DNA of 64,000 bases from Paludibacteraceae bacterium (GCA_017649925.1 JAGCFX010000020.1:32844-96843); one strand, 5' to 3'. Positions 8,079 through 17,809 are shown, numbered from the stretch's first letter. The notes: generated from the sequence alone by a model not told the origin. Translations and numbers: made by a program.

Positions 8079-9047
8079 TTATTTCTTTTTCAATATTATC
8101 CAAATGATGATAGGTGCTCCGAACAATGCGCTGACCGTGCTTATCGGTAGCGGGTAAACAAAGAGCGAACAGAGCACATCGCAAACTAACAGCAGGCAGG
8201 CACCAATAAGGGCGCTTGCCGGTATTGTCACGCGGTGATTAGAGGTATGGAAGATACCTCGCGCGATATGAGGAACGGCTACGCCGATAAACGCTATCGG
8301 TCCGCAGAAAGCCGTTACGCCGCCCGCTAGCAGACCTGTTGCCAGCACGATGAACAAACGCGTACGCCCCACATGTATTCCCAGCCCGCGTGCGTAATCT
8401 TCGCCTAACAACAAACCGTTCAATGGCTTCATAGCCAATATGACGAACAGCGTGCCGAGTATCAGTATCGGAATCAGCAACTGCATATCGCTCCAACTGA
8501 CGCTACTCAGACTTCCCAATGTCCAAACGATGAAAAGCTTCAATGCATCTGGGTTCGCGAAGTTCTGCAGCAGGCTTACCAATGCACCGGCTATCGAACC
8601 GAACATCATACCTACAATCAACAGGCTCACGTTACTCGTCACGCGCTTGCTTACCGCCAGCACTAACAGCAACACCAGCGTTGCGCCTATACAGGCCGCA
8701 AAAGGAAGGCTGACTGCCAATCCGCCCGCTGCTAACCCGCCAATCGCGGATAACATCGTCAGCAGCGCTACACCCAGGCTGGCACCCGAACTCACGCCCA
8801 AGGTATAAGGACCGGCTAACGGATTGCGGAAAAGCGTCTGCATGATAAGACCCGAAACGGACAATGCACCACCCGCAAGAATAGCGGTGATGGCCTTCGG
8901 CAAACGGATGGCATGCAATATATTGCGTTCCATCACGCTCAACTCGTCAAAGGGCCACAACCATATACTGCCGCTACAGATGTCAAGGCAGAAAAGGAGT
9001 GCCAAAACAATGCCCAACCCTATGAATATTCCCGCATTTCGTTTCAT
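8079..9047 (-). CDS. FecCD/BtuC-family ABC transporter permease
   Basis: This 322-residue polytopic membrane protein has the FecCD/BtuC pattern: ARLPKAITAILAGGALSVSG-like N-terminal segment, QTLFRNPLAGPYTLGVSSGA, FCGPIAFIGVAVPHIAR, and a C-terminus close to PLPISTVSALFGAPIIIWI. This family imports iron-siderophore, heme or cobalamin with a periplasmic binding protein and a BtuD-like ATPase. Neither partner is nearby, and the next gene in the unit is panB. The substrate cannot be assigned. The permease identity itself is secure. Confidence 0.93.
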   Translation of the reverse strand: MKRNAGIFIGLGIVLALLFCLDICSGSIWLWPFDELSVMERNILHAIRLPKAITAILAGGALSVSGLIMQTLFRNPLAGPYTLGVSSGASLGVALLTMLSAIGGLAAGGLAVSLPFAACIGATLVLLLVLAVSKRVTSNVSLLIVGMMFGSIAGALVSLLQNFANPDALKLFIVWTLGSLSSVSWSDMQLLIPILILGTLFVILAMKPLNGLLLGEDYARGLGIHVGRTRLFIVLATGLLAGGVTAFCGPIAFIGVAVPHIARGIFHTSNHRVTIPASALIGACLLLVCDVLCSLFVYPLPISTVSALFGAPIIIWIILKKK

Positions 9048-9064
9048 TACTCACAAATTGCGTG

Positions 9065-9095
9065 CAAAATTACTGCTTTTTTTTGATATATCAAA
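9065..9095 (-). promoter_or_regulatory. Promoter for the permease-panB unit
   Basis: On the minus strand the -7 TAATTTTG is at 9072-9065 and the -33 TTTG at 9095-9092, with a 19-nt spacer containing ATATATC and an A tract. Confidence 0.75.
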
Positions 9096-9125
9096 ATTTT
9101 TTCATATTTTAGCATCATTTATCGA

Positions 9126-9180
9126 GTCAGTATCGAGCCGTTATCGAGCCATTATCGAACCATTATCGAACCAATATCGA
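9126..9180. repeat. 11-bp-period tandem array, locus 2 (5 units)
   Basis: Five 11-bp units each end in ATCGA: GTCAGTATCGA, GCCGTTATCGA, GCCATTATCGA, ACCATTATCGA, ACCAATATCGA. A partial sixth precedes them. The array lies between two divergent promoters. A 10-bp palindrome TCCTTAAGGA (9190-9199) sits between the array and the plus-strand promoter. Confidence 0.9.
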
Positions 9181-9221
9181 AACATAAACTCCTTAAGGAC
9201 GTTTATTTTTGCACGTAAAAA

Positions 9222-9253
9222 TTTGCATATGTCATTTTTTTTTTGTACCTTTG
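9222..9253 (+). promoter_or_regulatory. Promoter for the hydrolase-glycosyltransferase-argS unit
   Basis: The -33 TTTG is at 9222-9225 and the -7 TACCTTTG at 9246-9253, with a 20-nt spacer that starts CATATGTCA and continues as a T tract. The leader before the ATG at 9271 is only about 10 nt. Confidence 0.85.
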
Positions 9254-9270
9254 CGCCCGATTTTGTTAAA

Positions 9271-10101
9271 ATGGAGGAAAACGGGCTTATATTCAGGTGT
9301 TTTGCGAGCGGTAGTAGCGGAAACTGTTACTATCTCGGTACGCGGCAGCGAGGCATTCTTATTGATGCCGGGATTTCTGCGCGCTCCATTCAGAAATACC
9401 TGCGCGAAATGGGGCTTGATTTTCAGAATATTATGGGCGTGCTCATTACGCATGATCATGCAGATCACATCCGCGCCGTAGGAACGCTCGGCGAGCGCGT
9501 ACATCTGCCTATTTATACAACCGCGGAGATCCATGAGGGCATAGACCGCAACTACGGTGTGCGAGAGAAACTGCGTACCAGTCGCCGCTTTTTCAAGAAA
9601 GGCGAGGAGTGGGAATTGTGTGGTATGCGTATCAATACCTTTGGTATAGAGCATGACTCTACCGATTGCCTTGGCTATTGCATTGATTATCAGGACCAAC
9701 GCTTCGTATTGATGACCGATTGCGGGTCTGTGAATGCAGAGATGGAGGCTTATATCCGCACCGCCAATCATCTTGTCATCGAAGCCAATCATGACGAGCA
9801 TATGTTGCTTAATGGTCCGTATCCAACTTACCTCAAGGAACGTATTCTCAGCCCTACCGGTCACCAAAGTAATGATGTTTGTGCCGAATTGATTGAGCGG
9901 AATTGGCATCCGGACTTACGAAACGTATGGCTGTGCCATCTCTCGTTGGAAAACAATGACCCCGATGTGGCATATAATACTGTCGCGGCTTCGCTTGAGG
10001 AGTTGGAGATTGAGCCGGGGAAGGATATCTTTATCAAACCGCTTGACCGCACAACGCCAAGTCCTGTTTATGAATTGAACGATAAAATGATTACCGAATA
10101 G
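9271..10101 (+). CDS. YycJ/WalJ-type metallo-beta-lactamase-fold hydrolase
   Basis: The metal-binding motif HDHADH (residues 61-66) of the metallo-beta-lactamase fold is present in a 276-residue protein. The N-terminal FASGSSGNCYYL and the LIDAGIS segments are typical of the YycJ/WalJ subfamily, thought to act on nucleic acids. I chose ATG 9271 because it directly follows the promoter; the longer upstream frame would run through the promoter and the 11-bp array. A polyprenol-phosphate mannosyltransferase-like gene and argS follow in the same unit with 1-nt spacing and a 4-nt overlap. The exact substrate is unknown. Confidence 0.9.
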   Translation: MEENGLIFRCFASGSSGNCYYLGTRQRGILIDAGISARSIQKYLREMGLDFQNIMGVLITHDHADHIRAVGTLGERVHLPIYTTAEIHEGIDRNYGVREKLRTSRRFFKKGEEWELCGMRINTFGIEHDSTDCLGYCIDYQDQRFVLMTDCGSVNAEMEAYIRTANHLVIEANHDEHMLLNGPYPTYLKERILSPTGHQSNDVCAELIERNWHPDLRNVWLCHLSLENNDPDVAYNTVAASLEELEIEPGKDIFIKPLDRTTPSPVYELNDKMITE

Positions 10102-10102
10102 T

Positions 10103-10837
10103 ATGGAACGTTTAGTCATTATACCCACTTACAACGAAAAGGAGAACATCGAAGCCATTATCACCGCGGTGATGGAGTTGCCGATTTTATTCCATGTGCT
10201 GGTTATTGATGACGGGTCGCCTGACGGCACCGCGGACATCGTTAAGCGCATGATGAAGGGCAAATACAAAGATTGCATCTTCCTCGTCGAGCGTTCCGGT
10301 AAGCAGGGACTCGGCACGGCATATATAGCCGGCTTCAAATGGGCAATTGAGCATAAGGCAAACTATATCTTTGAGATGGATGCCGATTTCAGCCATAACC
10401 CGCAAGACCTGCTCAAACTCTATGACGCTTGTGCGAACAAGGGCGCAGACCTCGCTATCGGTAGTCGTTATGTGACTGGTGTTAATGTGGTTAACTGGCC
10501 GATGGGACGTGTGCTGATGTCTTACTTTGCCTCCAAATATGTACGTTTCGTACTGGGCATCAATGTACATGACACCACCGCCGGATTCGTATGCTACAGA
10601 CGGCATACATTGGAAACTATTGAATTGGACAAGATCCGTTTTAAAGGCTATGCCTTCCAAATAGAAATGAAGTTCACTGCAGCTCAATGCGGCGCGAAAA
10701 TCATCGAAGTACCAATTATCTTTGTTAACCGTGTATTGGGTACTTCAAAAATGTCCGGAGGTATTTTCTCCGAGGCGTTGTTAGGCGTTGTTCGTCTCAA
10801 AATCTCTTCTTGGTTCCGCAAATATCCTAAGTTATGA
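10103..10837 (+). CDS. GT2 polyprenol-phosphate mannosyltransferase (DPM1-like)
   Basis: A 244-residue GT2 enzyme close to dolichol-phosphate mannose synthase. IIPTYNEKENI is at the N-terminus, DDGSPDGT starts at Asp36, and the metal-binding Asp93-Ala-Asp95 lies in EMDADFSHNP. The family moves a sugar from GDP-mannose (or a relative) to a polyprenyl phosphate on the cytosolic membrane face, supplying lipid-linked sugar to GT-C transferases. No C-terminal membrane domain is present. The start is 1 nt after the previous stop, and the last codon overlaps argS as ATGA. A DUF2723 GT-C-like protein at 60170 could use such a donor, which is speculative. Confidence 0.9.
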   Translation: MERLVIIPTYNEKENIEAIITAVMELPILFHVLVIDDGSPDGTADIVKRMMKGKYKDCIFLVERSGKQGLGTAYIAGFKWAIEHKANYIFEMDADFSHNPQDLLKLYDACANKGADLAIGSRYVTGVNVVNWPMGRVLMSYFASKYVRFVLGINVHDTTAGFVCYRRHTLETIELDKIRFKGYAFQIEMKFTAAQCGAKIIEVPIIFVNRVLGTSKMSGGIFSEALLGVVRLKISSWFRKYPKL

Positions 10838-12651
10838 CCTTAGAACAACATATCTCTTCACTGGCAAAGGCAGCCGTCAAAGCGCTATATGATTTTGAAG
10901 CCGCTGATGCTCAGATACAATTGCAAAAAACCCGTCCGGAGTTCGAAGGAAACATCACACTTGTGGTGTTCCCCTTTGTTAAGATAGCCCGTAAATCCCC
11001 GCAAATGGCGGCTGATGAAATCGGGCATTGGATGCAGGAAAACGGGCAAGGATTAGTAGCCAAATTCAATGCTGTACAAGGTTTCCTGAACCTTGTGATT
11101 AATGATTCATTCTGGGTAGAACAACTAGAAGCAATCGATGCCGATGACAACTACGGACGTTTCAAATGTCCAAATGGTAAATGCGAAAATGACAATATGC
11201 TGATGATGGTTGAGTATTCTTCGCCGAACACCAATAAGCCGTTGCACCTTGGGCATGTGCGTAATAATCTTCTAGGTTTCTCTATTGCACAAATCCAAGA
11301 AGCCAATGGATGGAAAGTGGTCAAGACAAACATCGTCAATGATCGCGGTATTCATATCTGCAAATCCATGCTCGCGTGGCTTAAATTCGGCAATGGCGAG
11401 ACTCCTGAATCGTCCGGAAAGAAGGGTGACCACCTCATTGGCGATTATTATGTGCGCTTTGATGTGGAGTATAAGAAACAGATAGCCGAACTCATGGCGG
11501 CTGGCAAAGATGAAGAAACTGCCAAACGCGAGGCTCCACTTATGCTTGAGGCGCAAGAGATGCTCCGTAAATGGGAAGCTAATGACCCGAAGATTCGTGC
11601 CCTTTGGGCAAAAATGAACGAATGGGTATATGCAGGCTTTGACGAGACATACAAACGCATGGGCGTTTCGTTCGATAAGATTTACTATGAGTCCAATACA
11701 TATCTCGAAGGAAAATCGGAAGTAGAGAAGGGACTTGCTGCCGGACAGTTCTATCGCCGCGAAGACGGCTCTGTTTGGGCTGACCTTACAAAAGACGGAC
11801 TTGATGAGAAACTTCTCCTCCGTTCGGACGGTACTTCCGTCTATATGACCCAAGATATCGGTACAGCGAAGCTCCGTTTCCAAGACTATCCCATTGATAA
11901 GATGGTATATGTTGTCGGCAACGAACAGGAGTATCACTTCAAAGTGTTATCAATCCTTCTTGATCGCCTTGGTTTTCCGTTCGGCAAAGAACTTGTCCAT
12001 TTCTCGTATGGCATGGTAGAACTGCCGAACGGCAAGATGAAATCCCGTGAAGGGACTGTTGTCGATGCTGATGATTTGATGGACAAGATGGTTGAGGATG
12101 CCCGCGAAATAAGTAAAGATAAAGTCAATACACTCCAAGGAATCACTGAGGCCGAAGCGAACGAAATCGCACGCAAAGTGGGAATGGGCGCCCTCAAATA
12201 CTTCATCTTGAAGGTTGACCCGCGCAAGAACATGCTTTTCAATCCTGCAGAGTCCATAGACTTCAACGGCAATACCGGTCCGTTTATTCAATACACCTAC
12301 GCGCGTATCCGGTCCGTTCTTCGTAAGGCAGCAGAGAATGAAGCGATTGATTTGATTGCGAACAAATCATTCAACTGTCAATTAGAGGATAAGGAACTTT
12401 CTCTCATCCAGCGCCTTTGTGAGTATCCGTCAATTGTGCGTACGGCCGGCGATGAGTTCTCTCCCGCGATCATATGTAATTACTCGTATGCACTAGCGTG
12501 CGATTTTAACTCATTCTATCATGATCTGAGTATTCTCAACGAACCGGATGCTGCCAAACGTGCGCTACGATTGCTTCTCGCCCGGAATGTGGCGAAAGTA
12601 CTTCGCTCCGCCATGGCACTCTTGGGCATTGAAATGCCGGAGAGAATGTAA
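10834..12651 (+). CDS. argS: Arginyl-tRNA synthetase
   Basis: A class I aminoacyl-tRNA synthetase of 605 residues that charges tRNA-Arg. The HIGH-type signature HLGH begins at residue 138 within SSPNTNKPLHLGHVRNN, and the KMSK-like loop is KMKSREG. The N-terminal Add1 domain and the C-terminal helical anticodon-binding domain (ending ALLGIEMPERM) are intact. It overlaps the upstream glycosyltransferase gene by 4 nt and ends in a strong hairpin terminator. Confidence 0.97.
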   Translation: MTLEQHISSLAKAAVKALYDFEAADAQIQLQKTRPEFEGNITLVVFPFVKIARKSPQMAADEIGHWMQENGQGLVAKFNAVQGFLNLVINDSFWVEQLEAIDADDNYGRFKCPNGKCENDNMLMMVEYSSPNTNKPLHLGHVRNNLLGFSIAQIQEANGWKVVKTNIVNDRGIHICKSMLAWLKFGNGETPESSGKKGDHLIGDYYVRFDVEYKKQIAELMAAGKDEETAKREAPLMLEAQEMLRKWEANDPKIRALWAKMNEWVYAGFDETYKRMGVSFDKIYYESNTYLEGKSEVEKGLAAGQFYRREDGSVWADLTKDGLDEKLLLRSDGTSVYMTQDIGTAKLRFQDYPIDKMVYVVGNEQEYHFKVLSILLDRLGFPFGKELVHFSYGMVELPNGKMKSREGTVVDADDLMDKMVEDAREISKDKVNTLQGITEAEANEIARKVGMGALKYFILKVDPRKNMLFNPAESIDFNGNTGPFIQYTYARIRSVLRKAAENEAIDLIANKSFNCQLEDKELSLIQRLCEYPSIVRTAGDEFSPAIICNYSYALACDFNSFYHDLSILNEPDAAKRALRLLLARNVAKVLRSAMALLGIEMPERM

Positions 12652-12652
12652 A

Positions 12653-12680
12653 AAAAAAGGAGTTTTCGCTCCTTTTTCTT
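12653..12680. terminator. Terminator after argS
   Basis: The stem AAAAGGAG/CTCCTTTT has a TTTTCG loop, with an A tract before it and a T-rich tract after it. It directly follows the argS stop codon and could work in both directions. Confidence 0.9.
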
Positions 12681-12714
12681 TTGTCGTCTTGGCAAACAAC
12701 GAAATGATAAAAAA

Positions 12715-12778
12715 AGAAGGTTGTCTCACGACAACCCAACCTTTTCATTTAACCTTAAATCTAATACCATGAAAAACA
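12715..12778 (-). ncRNA. Candidate small RNA with a 14-codon ORF and its own promoter and terminator
   Basis: On the minus strand a good promoter (12784-12815) is followed by a roughly 65-nt transcript. It would end in the hairpin GGTTGTC-GTGA-GACAACC (12736-12719) and a T run. It contains a complete mini-ORF, ATG 12770 to TGA 12726, encoding MVLDLRLNEKVGLS; the stop codon lies in the terminator loop. No gene lies downstream in this direction except the convergent argS. It could be a free-standing sRNA, a leader-peptide remnant or a tiny protein gene. I do not recognise the family. Confidence 0.5.
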
Positions 12779-12783
12779 CGGTG

Positions 12784-12815
12784 CAAAAGTACTGCTTTTG
12801 AGCCATATAACCAAA
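12784..12815 (-). promoter_or_regulatory. Promoter of the candidate small RNA
   Basis: On the minus strand the -7 TACTTTTG is at 12791-12784 and the -33 TTTG at 12815-12812, with a 20-nt spacer. Confidence 0.78.
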
Positions 12816-12846
12816 TATTTTCCTGAAAAAGTAATAAAAAACTAAA

Positions 12847-12870
12847 TTTTGCAAAATACGCTTTGCAAAA
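12847..12870 (-). terminator. Possible terminator at the end of the 24-kb minus-strand run
   Basis: A perfect 9-bp inverted repeat (TTTTGCAAA, 6-nt loop, TTTGCAAAA) is followed on the minus strand by TTTAGTTTTTT. It lies about 75 bp after the stop of the stress-protein gene. The stem is AT-rich, so it is weaker than the other terminators here. Confidence 0.5.
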
Positions 12871-12942
12871 TGGCATATTTTTGCAACAATTATCAAACTG
12901 CTTGCATTTTGAAACAAATTCCGTCAAATCTCTTTCAAAATG

Positions 12943-13503
12943 TCAATCGCATAGTGAAAATAAATCATCACGAGGATTTACCAACATTACCGGCACTAAT
13001 GCTTGTTGAATGGCTTTTCTCTCCGGTGGACCGAATAATATATCATCCAAACCGTAGTCTCTGCTGGCCGTGAGAACCAGCAAGTCGTGTTGAAAATCGC
13101 GTTGCCGCTCACTCGCTTCACGTATCAGTGAGAACGAGTCCTTCCGTGCTTGCACTACTTCATAGGAAATTTGTTCTCCCGTTTTTTCTATTACAGCATT
13201 GATATGTGTGACGATACGGTTCACATTTTGTTTCGCGTGACTGCCGTAGTCGTTAGCCTGCAGCAGTATGATATGTGCGCTGGTCTTACGGGCCAGATAA
13301 GTGCATATCTCCGCTTTGTATGTTTCCTCTTCCAACATCGAAACAGGCACTAATAGTCGCCGCAAAGGCTTAGTGGTCATCGTATTGGTAACGAATACAT
13401 ATGGACGACGCTCTTCGCGGCATTCGTTGAGATGCCGTTGAATAACACGCCGATCATTAGCGCATTCTATTAAACGAATATCGTCGTTATTTTCCCAAAT
13501 CAT
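12943..13503 (-). CDS. UspA-like universal stress domain protein
   Basis: A 186-residue protein with a short N-terminal extension (about 45 residues). Then comes a Usp-like alpha/beta domain: RRLLVPVSMLEEETYKAE, a middle HIILLQAND strand, DLLVLTAS, and a C-terminal VPVMLVNPRDD, which is the usual ending of Usp domains. The glycine-rich ATP loop of classic UspA (GxxG-9x-GS/T) is not clear, so nucleotide binding is doubtful. It overlaps mltG by 4 nt and is the last gene of the long minus-strand run. Confidence 0.7.
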   Translation of the reverse strand: MIWENNDDIRLIECANDRRVIQRHLNECREERRPYVFVTNTMTTKPLRRLLVPVSMLEEETYKAEICTYLARKTSAHIILLQANDYGSHAKQNVNRIVTHINAVIEKTGEQISYEVVQARKDSFSLIREASERQRDFQHDLLVLTASRDYGLDDILFGPPERKAIQQALVPVMLVNPRDDLFSLCD

Positions 13504-14600
13504 GGTTGTTGCGGATGTGCTTGTTCTTGTTGCGCTTTACGCATTTGGTCATATCGTTCCCAATTGATAGTATCCATAGTATGCCGATATTGCAGAGCGG
13601 CAGCGGCATGGTTGCCATACGAAGAAGAGAAGATATGCGTGCCGTTCAGTTCCGGGTTTGCACACATGAACAGGTAGTCTGTCTTAGGCGCATTCAGTAC
13701 GTAATCCAATGTCGTTGGCGACGGACAGCGGATAGGTCCGGGAGGCAGGCCAGGGTACTTGTATGTATTATACGGAGAATCTACCGCTAAATGACGATAT
13801 AGTACGCGCCGTAACTTAAAGTCGCCAACCGCATACTTGACAGTCGGACAGGCTTGCAGCGGCATACCTTTGCGTACGCGATTGATATATAGGCTGGCAA
13901 TGATAGGCATCTCGTTTGGATTGTGACTTTCGCCCTCTACAATAGAGGCGATAATAGCCACCTCAATGGGAGTCAAACCGATTGAGTCTGCTTTTGCGCG
14001 ACGCTCTGCATTCCAGAAATAGTTATATTCTTTCTGCATGCGCTGGAATAGTCCTTCCGGCGATATATTCCAATAGACTTCGTATGTGTTTGGAATAAAT
14101 AGGCAACGACTGGTCTCTTTATTTAGACCGTATGGCGCGAGAAACGTTTCATCTTCCAGATATTGCATCAACGTGGCGCTATCCATCAGCAGATGGTTGG
14201 TCACTTTGCTTGCCAAGTCTTCGCGTGTCCGAACATAGTTGTTCCATGTAATACGAACAGGTGTTTGGTAACCGAATTTTAGGCGTTCAATCAGTTCACG
14301 GTCACCTATCTGCGCAGGAAATTCATAGTGTCCGGGTTCCGGACAGTTGAACATCAGGTAGCGCATATGGAGATTCAAATCTGTCTCCGAACTAATGTCG
14401 TAGTCTTCGCGCAGCAACGTGAGAACGGAGTCCAAAGAGGCACCGGCGTAGATATTGTAAGTGTGTGGCTCGCCGTCTTTGGCACGGAAGTTACAAATGT
14501 GCCAACGGTAATATTGCTCTGCAACGAAAGCACCGGACACCGCCAAAATGATGCCTGCGATGATCAGAATGGTACGAAGAATGTAACGTTTCTTAATCAT
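13500..14600 (-). CDS. mltG: Endolytic murein transglycosylase MltG
   Basis: MltG cleaves nascent glycan strands at the inner membrane and may set their length. The 366-residue protein has an N-terminal membrane helix (about 8-28). It carries the YceG-like domain, with the catalytic Glu in IVEGESHNPNEMP and the family blocks RVRKGMPLQACPTVKYA, SPYNTYKYPGLPPGPI and DYLFMCA. The C-terminus is Gln/His-rich. It is 1 nt from mutS upstream and overlaps the stress-protein gene downstream. Confidence 0.95.
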   Translation of the reverse strand: MIKKRYILRTILIIAGIILAVSGAFVAEQYYRWHICNFRAKDGEPHTYNIYAGASLDSVLTLLREDYDISSETDLNLHMRYLMFNCPEPGHYEFPAQIGDRELIERLKFGYQTPVRITWNNYVRTREDLASKVTNHLLMDSATLMQYLEDETFLAPYGLNKETSRCLFIPNTYEVYWNISPEGLFQRMQKEYNYFWNAERRAKADSIGLTPIEVAIIASIVEGESHNPNEMPIIASLYINRVRKGMPLQACPTVKYAVGDFKLRRVLYRHLAVDSPYNTYKYPGLPPGPIRCPSPTTLDYVLNAPKTDYLFMCANPELNGTHIFSSSYGNHAAAALQYRHTMDTINWERYDQMRKAQQEQAHPQQP

Positions 14601-14601
14601 A

Positions 14602-17223
14602 TTATTTTCCTCCTACTAATCGTTTAATTTCAGATAGTTTATTGAGCGCCTCAAGAGGTGTCAGATTATTGATGTCGAGGCTTTGTACTTCATCACGGAT
14701 TTGTTCCAACACAGGGTCATCCAATTGGAAGAAACTGAGTTGCATTCCCTCACGGCTCTCGCCGATATGTTCGATTGGTTTGGCGATGTCGCCATTCTTA
14801 GCGGCGCGCTCAAGATCTGCCAGAATCTGGTTGGCGCGCTCTACAATAGAAGGGGGCATGCCGGCTAATTTCGCTACGTGAATACCAAAACTATGTTCGC
14901 TTCCGCCGCGGACAAGCTTGCGGAGGAAGATTACTTTGCCGTTCACTTCTCGCACCGAGACATTGTAATTGCGGATACGTTCAAAAGTCTTTTCCATCTC
15001 ATTGAGTTCGTGGTAGTGCGTGGCGAACAATGTTTTGGCGTGTCCGCGGTTCTCATGAATATACTCTACAATAGCCCAAGCAATGGAGATTCCGTCGTAG
15101 GTGCTGGTTCCACGCCCTAACTCGTCGAACAACACTAAACTGCGTTCAGAGAGATTGTTTAGTATCGAAGCGGCTTCGTTCATCTCCACCATGAATGTCG
15201 ATTCTCCAAGGGAAATATTATCGCTGGCGCCGACGCGGGTAAAGATTTTGTCCACAATACCGATAGAGGCACTCTCTGCCGGTACAAACGATCCCATCTG
15301 GGCAAGCAGTACTATGAGCGCTGTCTGACGGAGCAGAGCAGACTTACCGGCCATATTGGGACCGGTGATGATAATTATCTGCTGACCGTTGTTATCCAAT
15401 AGTACGTCATTGGCAATGTATTGCTCACCGGGAGGCAATTGTTGTTCAATCACCGGATGGCGACCTTGACGGATGTCAATAATCAGACTATCATTGACGT
15501 CCGGACATACATATTTGTTTTCAGCCGCTACGGTGGCAAAACTCAACAAGCAGTCAAGTTGTGCCAGCACATTGGCATCGAGTTGCATTTGTGGCACCCA
15601 TTCGCTCAACGCAAGCATCAATTCCTGATATAAGCGATTTTCTATAATCTGAATACGCTCCTCGGCACTCGTTATTTTCTCCTCATACGTCTTCAGTTCA
15701 TCCGTTATATAACGCTCTGCACCAACGAGCGTCTGTTTGCGAATCCACTCGGCGGGCACTTGGTCTTTGTATGTATTGCGCACTTCGAGATAATAGCCGA
15801 ATACATTGTTAAAGCCAATCTTAAGGCTTTGAATTCCGGTACGTTCAATCTCACGTTGTTGTATCTGCAATAAGTAGTCTTTACCATTTTGCTGTATGGC
15901 GCGCAATTCATCAAGTTCCGTATCTACACCGCGAGCGATGATGTTTGGACGTCCTTGTGCCAACGGAGGATCAGGCACTATCTCGCGTTCAATACGACCG
16001 CGCATCTCAGTACATGGGTCAAGTTGTTCTCCCAGTAACGATAAATAGGCATTGTCCCGCGCTGATTCGCAGATGTCTTTGACGGGTTTGACCGCTCGTA
16101 ACGCTCTGCCTAATTGCACCATCTCACGGGGCCCGATTCGACCAGTGGAAACCTTGCTGACAATACGTTCCAAGTCGCCAACCTGCACTAACGCCTCACG
16201 CAACGCATCACGGTCTTCCGGGTGCTTGAAAAAGTGCTCTACCACAGTCTGGCGATTCCGTATCGGGCGTACATCTTTGAGAGGGAATGCTAACCAACGG
16301 TGTAATAAACGTCCGCCCATAGGTGTAATCGTTTTGTCGATGACATCGTACAGGGTGCGGCTTTCGTCCGTTTGTCCGCCGATGAGTTCCAGATTCCGGA
16401 TGGTGAATTTGTCGAGCCATACATATTTGTCTTCTTCAATACGGCTCAAATGTTGGATATGCCCCGTTTGTAAGTGTTGGGTCATATCCAAGTACATCAT
16501 GATTCCTCCGGCTGCCGTCACGCCTGCCGGCATCTTGTCAAGACCAAACCCTTTCAGACTCGTTACGCCCCATAGTTTTTGTAGGCGTTCGCGAGCAGTC
16601 GATTCAACAAGCATCCAGTCTTCCAACTCGAATGTAAAATACTTGTTACCGAAAAGGTTCTCTACATCACTTTTTCGTCCGCGGACGTATAGTACCTCTT
16701 TGGGCGCAAAATTGGTCAGCAACTTGTCAATATAATCGCTTTCTCCTTGTCCTGCTACGAACTCACCGGTAGAGATATCGAGGAAGGCAATGCCTATTTG
16801 ATGTTTTTCAAAATGCAGGCATGCCACCCAATTGTTTTCCTTTTGTGATAGAGTTGTATCCGAATAACTGACACCGGGTGTTACCAGTTCTGTTACACCG
16901 CGTTTGACGAGTTTTTTTGCTAATTTCGGGTCTTCCAATTGATCGCATATAGCTACGCGCAGGCCCGCGCGCACCAATTTAGGCAAATAATTATCGAGCG
17001 CGTGGAAAGGAAATCCTGCCATCTCAAGGGCTTGCGCAGCGGAGCTTCCTCCGTTACTGCGGTGCGTCAATGTGATGTTGAGTATCTTACTCGCTCGCAC
17101 AGCATCCTCTGCATATGTCTCATAGAAATCGCCGCAACGGAACAACAGCATCGCGTCCGGATACTGTGCCTTGATGTCGTGGAATTGCTTCATCATCGGT
17201 GTTGCCTCTTCTGTTTTTGCCAT
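14602..17223 (-). CDS. mutS: DNA mismatch repair protein MutS
   Basis: A full-length MutS of 873 residues that recognises mismatches and starts methyl-independent repair with MutL. The N-terminal mismatch-binding domain includes [19 protein letters not shown] in outline, with the F-x-E-type motif in GDFYETY. The Walker A GPNMAGKS is at about residues 621-628, with [13 protein letters not shown] as Walker B and ATHYHEL later. The start is ATG 17223 (MAKTEE); a TTG three codons upstream is less likely. The C-terminal part ends with a conserved [18 protein letters not shown]. Confidence 0.97.
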   Translation of the reverse strand: MAKTEEATPMMKQFHDIKAQYPDAMLLFRCGDFYETYAEDAVRASKILNITLTHRSNGGSSAAQALEMAGFPFHALDNYLPKLVRAGLRVAICDQLEDPKLAKKLVKRGVTELVTPGVSYSDTTLSQKENNWVACLHFEKHQIGIAFLDISTGEFVAGQGESDYIDKLLTNFAPKEVLYVRGRKSDVENLFGNKYFTFELEDWMLVESTARERLQKLWGVTSLKGFGLDKMPAGVTAAGGIMMYLDMTQHLQTGHIQHLSRIEEDKYVWLDKFTIRNLELIGGQTDESRTLYDVIDKTITPMGGRLLHRWLAFPLKDVRPIRNRQTVVEHFFKHPEDRDALREALVQVGDLERIVSKVSTGRIGPREMVQLGRALRAVKPVKDICESARDNAYLSLLGEQLDPCTEMRGRIEREIVPDPPLAQGRPNIIARGVDTELDELRAIQQNGKDYLLQIQQREIERTGIQSLKIGFNNVFGYYLEVRNTYKDQVPAEWIRKQTLVGAERYITDELKTYEEKITSAEERIQIIENRLYQELMLALSEWVPQMQLDANVLAQLDCLLSFATVAAENKYVCPDVNDSLIIDIRQGRHPVIEQQLPPGEQYIANDVLLDNNGQQIIIITGPNMAGKSALLRQTALIVLLAQMGSFVPAESASIGIVDKIFTRVGASDNISLGESTFMVEMNEAASILNNLSERSLVLFDELGRGTSTYDGISIAWAIVEYIHENRGHAKTLFATHYHELNEMEKTFERIRNYNVSVREVNGKVIFLRKLVRGGSEHSFGIHVAKLAGMPPSIVERANQILADLERAAKNGDIAKPIEHIGESREGMQLSFFQLDDPVLEQIRDEVQSLDINNLTPLEALNKLSEIKRLVGGK

Positions 17224-17244
17224 AATTAGCAAATTTTTTATCCA

Positions 17245-17808
17245 TTAAAAATCGTCGTCGCTGAGGTCGGTGTTGGACTTACGGCTGGCGAGGACGGCAT
17301 CCTGATAGGACTTAAGCAGATCCGCTGCCATCTTTGCTTGATAACCGCCATCAATGTCGTAATCCTTAGCTTCGTTCTCTTTGAAGACAATACGCACTTT
17401 GATGATGGCGATGTTCGCCTCGAGTATCTCGGTCACTTCCGGCAGTACTTCATACTCTGTAACAGTCTCAAAATAGGAAATAGTGGCATTCCCGTTCTTC
17501 TTGCTGAACTTGTTCTTCTGTACTTCCGAACCTGCTATACGGCTGAGTTTCAAGGCTTTGCCGTCCGCAAAACGAATTAGCACACGCGAGGCGTCCGTGA
17601 ATTCGTTATAACCGTTGGTGTTGACGGTTTTGACGAGGAGTGTTGCCACATCTTTTCCGCCTTTCTGTTCACAACTGAAAGCGATTTGCGGCTTGAGATT
17701 CTTGTTTACTGTTGCATCTACGTGAATAAACTTGCCGCGTTGAGCAGCGTTAACACTCATTGTCGCAGCCATGATGCATGCTACGAAGATAGAAAAGAAT
17801 TTTTTCAT
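17245..17808 (-). CDS. Hypothetical exported protein
   Basis: A 187-residue protein with a clear Sec signal peptide (about residues 1-21, ending VNA-AQ). The mature region is mostly beta with a RGKFIHVDATVNKNLKPQ start and a highly acidic tail (SDDDF). I cannot assign a family. It lies between a TraB/GumN-like gene (1 nt) and mutS (21 nt), so it is probably periplasmic and co-transcribed with them. Confidence 0.75.
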   Translation of the reverse strand: MKKFFSIFVACIMAATMSVNAAQRGKFIHVDATVNKNLKPQIAFSCEQKGGKDVATLLVKTVNTNGYNEFTDASRVLIRFADGKALKLSRIAGSEVQKNKFSKKNGNATISYFETVTEYEVLPEVTEILEANIAIIKVRIVFKENEAKDYDIDGGYQAKMAADLLKSYQDAVLASRKSNTDLSDDDF

Positions 17809-17809
17809 A

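Noticed and set aside
8824-9270. Longer N-terminus for the YycJ-like hydrolase
   Set aside because: The extension runs through the permease gene, the 11-bp array and the promoter, and has no family similarity.
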